The notes below the pieces were generated by a model that saw only the letters and a list, made by a program, of their open reading frames with translations, made no database searches and was not told the origin of the DNA. A DNA stretch of 64,000 nucleotides from positions 1 to 64,000 of the forward strand of contig JAKJHU010000368.1 in the NCBI GenBank assembly GCA_022316685.1, read 5' to 3'. This document shows, piece by piece, positions 63,572-64,000 of the stretch (position 1 is the first letter of the stretch; each line of letters begins with the position of its first letter). This stretch comes from Progne subis subis (lineage: Eukaryota; Chordata; Aves; Passeriformes; Hirundinidae). The position numbers were made by a program, and so were the translations under genes.

Positions 63572-64000
63572 ATGGAATTACTTAACAATCAAGTAACTAA
63601 AACACAGATCATTGAACAGAATTTATTTATAACACCAGGGGAAACCTTTTCCCAACCCTTCACCCGGCTCTTTGGGCCTACCCCACCAGTCTTTGAAGGG
63701 TTCAAATCTCTGAATGTTAATGACATCATACAGTGGCTGGTGTTGCTGGTATGCCTGTTCTGTTTAGCATTTAGAGGTAAGGGGAGACTGACCTGGATAA
63801 CCACCCTGATACCTCCTCTAGAGAATAAGGATACTGCCCCACAGCCTGACCCTGCCCCACAGCCTGAGCCTGCCCCACAGCCTGCCTCAGGAATAAACCA
63901 CCCAGATTGGGTGAAAGAGATAGGTGAGATGCTGAGGGAGTACCTTTCCCCTGTAGTAGCCTCATTAGCCCCAGCTGCTGGGAAACCCTCCCCCTGCCCC
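63572..64000 (+). CDS. Gag-like ORF with membrane segment, runs off the window
   Basis: From ATG 63572 the frame is open for all 143 codons to the window edge. Residues ~51-67 (DIIQWLVLLVCLFCLAF) are strongly hydrophobic and followed by RGKGR, like a membrane anchor with a basic cytosolic flank. Residues ~88-105 are a PAPQPEP repeat. Then comes HPDWVKEIGEMLREYL, a likely amphipathic helix. The layout (FKSLNVNDIIQWL before the anchor, then a low-complexity linker) resembles the end of the hydrophobic region in the ERV-L Gag of this window (FKSVTSLL...LLNVKDP). I therefore suspect a related retroviral Gag. The function is not established from sequence alone. Confidence 0.5.
   Translation, partial: MELLNNQVTKTQIIEQNLFITPGETFSQPFTRLFGPTPPVFEGFKSLNVNDIIQWLVLLVCLFCLAFRGKGRLTWITTLIPPLENKDTAPQPDPAPQPEPAPQPASGINHPDWVKEIGEMLREYLSPVVASLAPAAGKPSPCP

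Noticed and set aside
1..64000. tRNA, rRNA, snoRNA or microRNA genes
   Set aside because: No cloverleaf with A/B boxes or other recognisable RNA gene was found. The only tRNA-like sequence is the retroviral primer-binding site.

Overview
The window looks like accessory DNA from a bird, most likely a songbird. The evidence is CR1 LINE fragments, three unrelated classes of endogenous retrovirus (ERV), an avian-type family-14 olfactory receptor, a PIM1-like kinase with canonical PIM exon sizes, and abundant GC-rich minisatellites. There is no bacterial or phage content. Coordinates and motifs were read by eye. Family names rest on motif recognition, not on database searches.

Layout. (1) 1-3139: 3' part of gag, pro and a truncated pol of a class II (betaretrovirus-like) ERV on the + strand. 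Two candidate -1 frameshift heptamers are in register. (2) 3136-11275: copy A of an ~8.1-kb direct segmental duplication whose copy B is 54906-63043. Both copies carry a CRE-like (TGACATCA) tandem array, two solo LTRs, a relic of an olfactory-receptor 3' end, and a 39-bp VNTR (7 units in A, 5 in B). (3) 11276-15950: no gene seen, with an A-rich tract and a 51-bp minisatellite. (4) 15956-17250 (-): a PIM1-like kinase gene with exons 2-4 intact and the C-lobe exons missing, under a CpG island with a G-quadruplex-like tract. (5) 18190-21260: a CR1 fragment, tandemly duplicated ERV-L LTR remnants and another solo LTR. (6) 21262-24260: alternating arrays of a ~37-bp and a ~180-bp tandem repeat. (7) 25190-33250 (-): a decayed class I ERV containing a nested LTR. 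(8) 33251-39922 (-): a nearly complete class III (ERV-L-like) provirus. It has paired ~660-bp LTRs, a primer-binding site for tRNA-Lys1,2, a polypurine tract, and intact gag and pol in one frame split by a single TAG. It has no env. (9) 39923-50870: repeat-rich DNA with a solo LTR, an ~815-bp-arm inverted repeat with a ~3.1-kb spacer, more 37-bp and 180-bp arrays and an OR6-like relic. (10) 50873-51804: an olfactory receptor 14 gene broken by one 1-bp deletion. (11) 52757-54905: antisense CR1 and LTR-like sequence. (12) 54906-63043: copy B. (13) 63050-64000: LTR-like sequence and the start of another gag-like ORF with a membrane segment, running off the window.

The genes do not form a pathway. 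The region is a mosaic built by retroviral insertion, segmental duplication and tandem-repeat growth around members of two families expanded in birds (OR14 and PIM1-like). The most notable item is the ERV-L provirus. Its Gag begins with several hydrophobic, probably membrane-spanning segments, lacks zinc knuckles, and joins Pol through an in-frame stop that could be a programmed readthrough site.
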